From an uncultured Rhodospirillaceae bacterium (lineage in GTDB: Bacteria; Pseudomonadota; Alphaproteobacteria; Rhodospirillales; Casp-alpha2): a DNA stretch of 5,238 nucleotides. Positions 5,073 through 5,238 of the stretch are shown here, piece after piece. The first letter of the stretch is position 1; every line of letters starts with the position of its first letter. Below the pieces are notes generated by a model, which searched no databases, was not told the DNA's origin, and saw only the letters and a program-made list of their open reading frames with translations. Both the position numbers and the translations under genes were made by a program. The DNA lies in NCBI GenBank assembly GCA_913048145.1, contig CAJWVP010000220.1, forward strand, positions 1 to 5,238. The letters are read 5' to 3'.

Positions 5073-5238
5073 ATGAAACCTGAAGAAATTCTGTCCCATC
5101 CGGCACGGGCTCTGAACCAGGCTCAGCGCGAGCACTATTTCGAAAAGGGCTACGTCAGTGTCGAGGGTCTGGTGCCCGACGATATCCTGGCCGAGCTTTT
5201 GGCGACGACCGATAGTTTCGTCGAGGCCAGCCGAGTGG
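5073..5238 (+). CDS. Phytanoyl-CoA dioxygenase (PhyH) family protein, N-terminal part (3' end outside window)
   Basis: The first 55 residues of a gene that runs off the window. The sequence MKPEEILSHPARALNQAQRE is followed by HYFEKGYVSVEGLVPDDILA and ELLATTDSFVEAS. This resembles the N-terminus of PhyH-family Fe(II)/2-oxoglutarate-dependent oxygenases, in which an L(T/S)xxQRxxFxxxGYxxVEGLVP segment precedes the double-stranded beta-helix core. The HxD...H iron site and the 2-oxoglutarate-binding Arg would lie downstream and cannot be checked, so the substrate is unknown; many family members act on compounds other than phytanoyl-CoA. The start ATG has GGGAG 7 nt upstream. A start at ATG 4974 is possible in frame, but it would begin inside the hemerythrin remnant and is less likely. 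Confidence 0.78.
   Translation, partial: MKPEEILSHPARALNQAQREHYFEKGYVSVEGLVPDDILAELLATTDSFVEASRV

Noticed and set aside
4875..5135. Minus-strand ORF (86 codons) across the remnant end and PhyH start
   Set aside because: It is antisense to the hemerythrin C-terminal part and the PhyH N-terminus, with no recognisable domain.

Overview
The window looks like chromosomal DNA of an alphaproteobacterium, probably of Rhodospirillales type. It is GC-rich, with tightly packed and often overlapping genes. The histidine genes run in the order hisB - DUF2628 membrane protein - hisH - hisA - hisF - hisE - HIT protein, a layout I recall from alphaproteobacteria. HisE stands alone rather than fused to HisI, which also fits. 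The lineage is an inference from gene order and protein flavour; no rRNA or other marker is present.

Positions 1-3593 (+ strand) hold the second half of a histidine operon. It starts with the C-terminal part of hisB (the window cuts off its beginning), followed by a small membrane protein of the DUF2628 type, then hisH, hisA, hisF, hisE and a HINT-like HIT-domain gene. Neighbouring genes overlap (ATGA between the DUF2628 gene and hisH; 7 nt between hisA and hisF) or lie 4-23 nt apart from hisH onward, so one transcript with translational coupling is likely. HisH and HisF form the IGP synthase (glutaminase plus cyclase). HisE and HisA catalyse earlier steps and HisB the step after. HisG, HisI and the late-pathway genes are not in the window.

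Positions 3590-4444 (- strand) hold a crotonase-superfamily (enoyl-CoA hydratase-like) gene. It converges on the his operon so closely that the two stop codons overlap by 4 nt. The protein lacks both canonical catalytic glutamates and carries a basic, low-complexity C-terminal tail.

Positions 4445-5072 contain no intact gene. Read through its stops, 4609 to about 5009 is clearly a broken bacteriohemerythrin gene. It has two in-frame stops, one frameshift, an apparent small deletion and loss of two iron-ligand histidines. From 5073 to the window end is the start of a phytanoyl-CoA dioxygenase-family gene, incomplete here.

I see no mobile element, CRISPR array, tRNA or rRNA gene, and no convincing new multi-gene system. 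The most notable points are the hemerythrin pseudogene and the crotonase without its catalytic acids.
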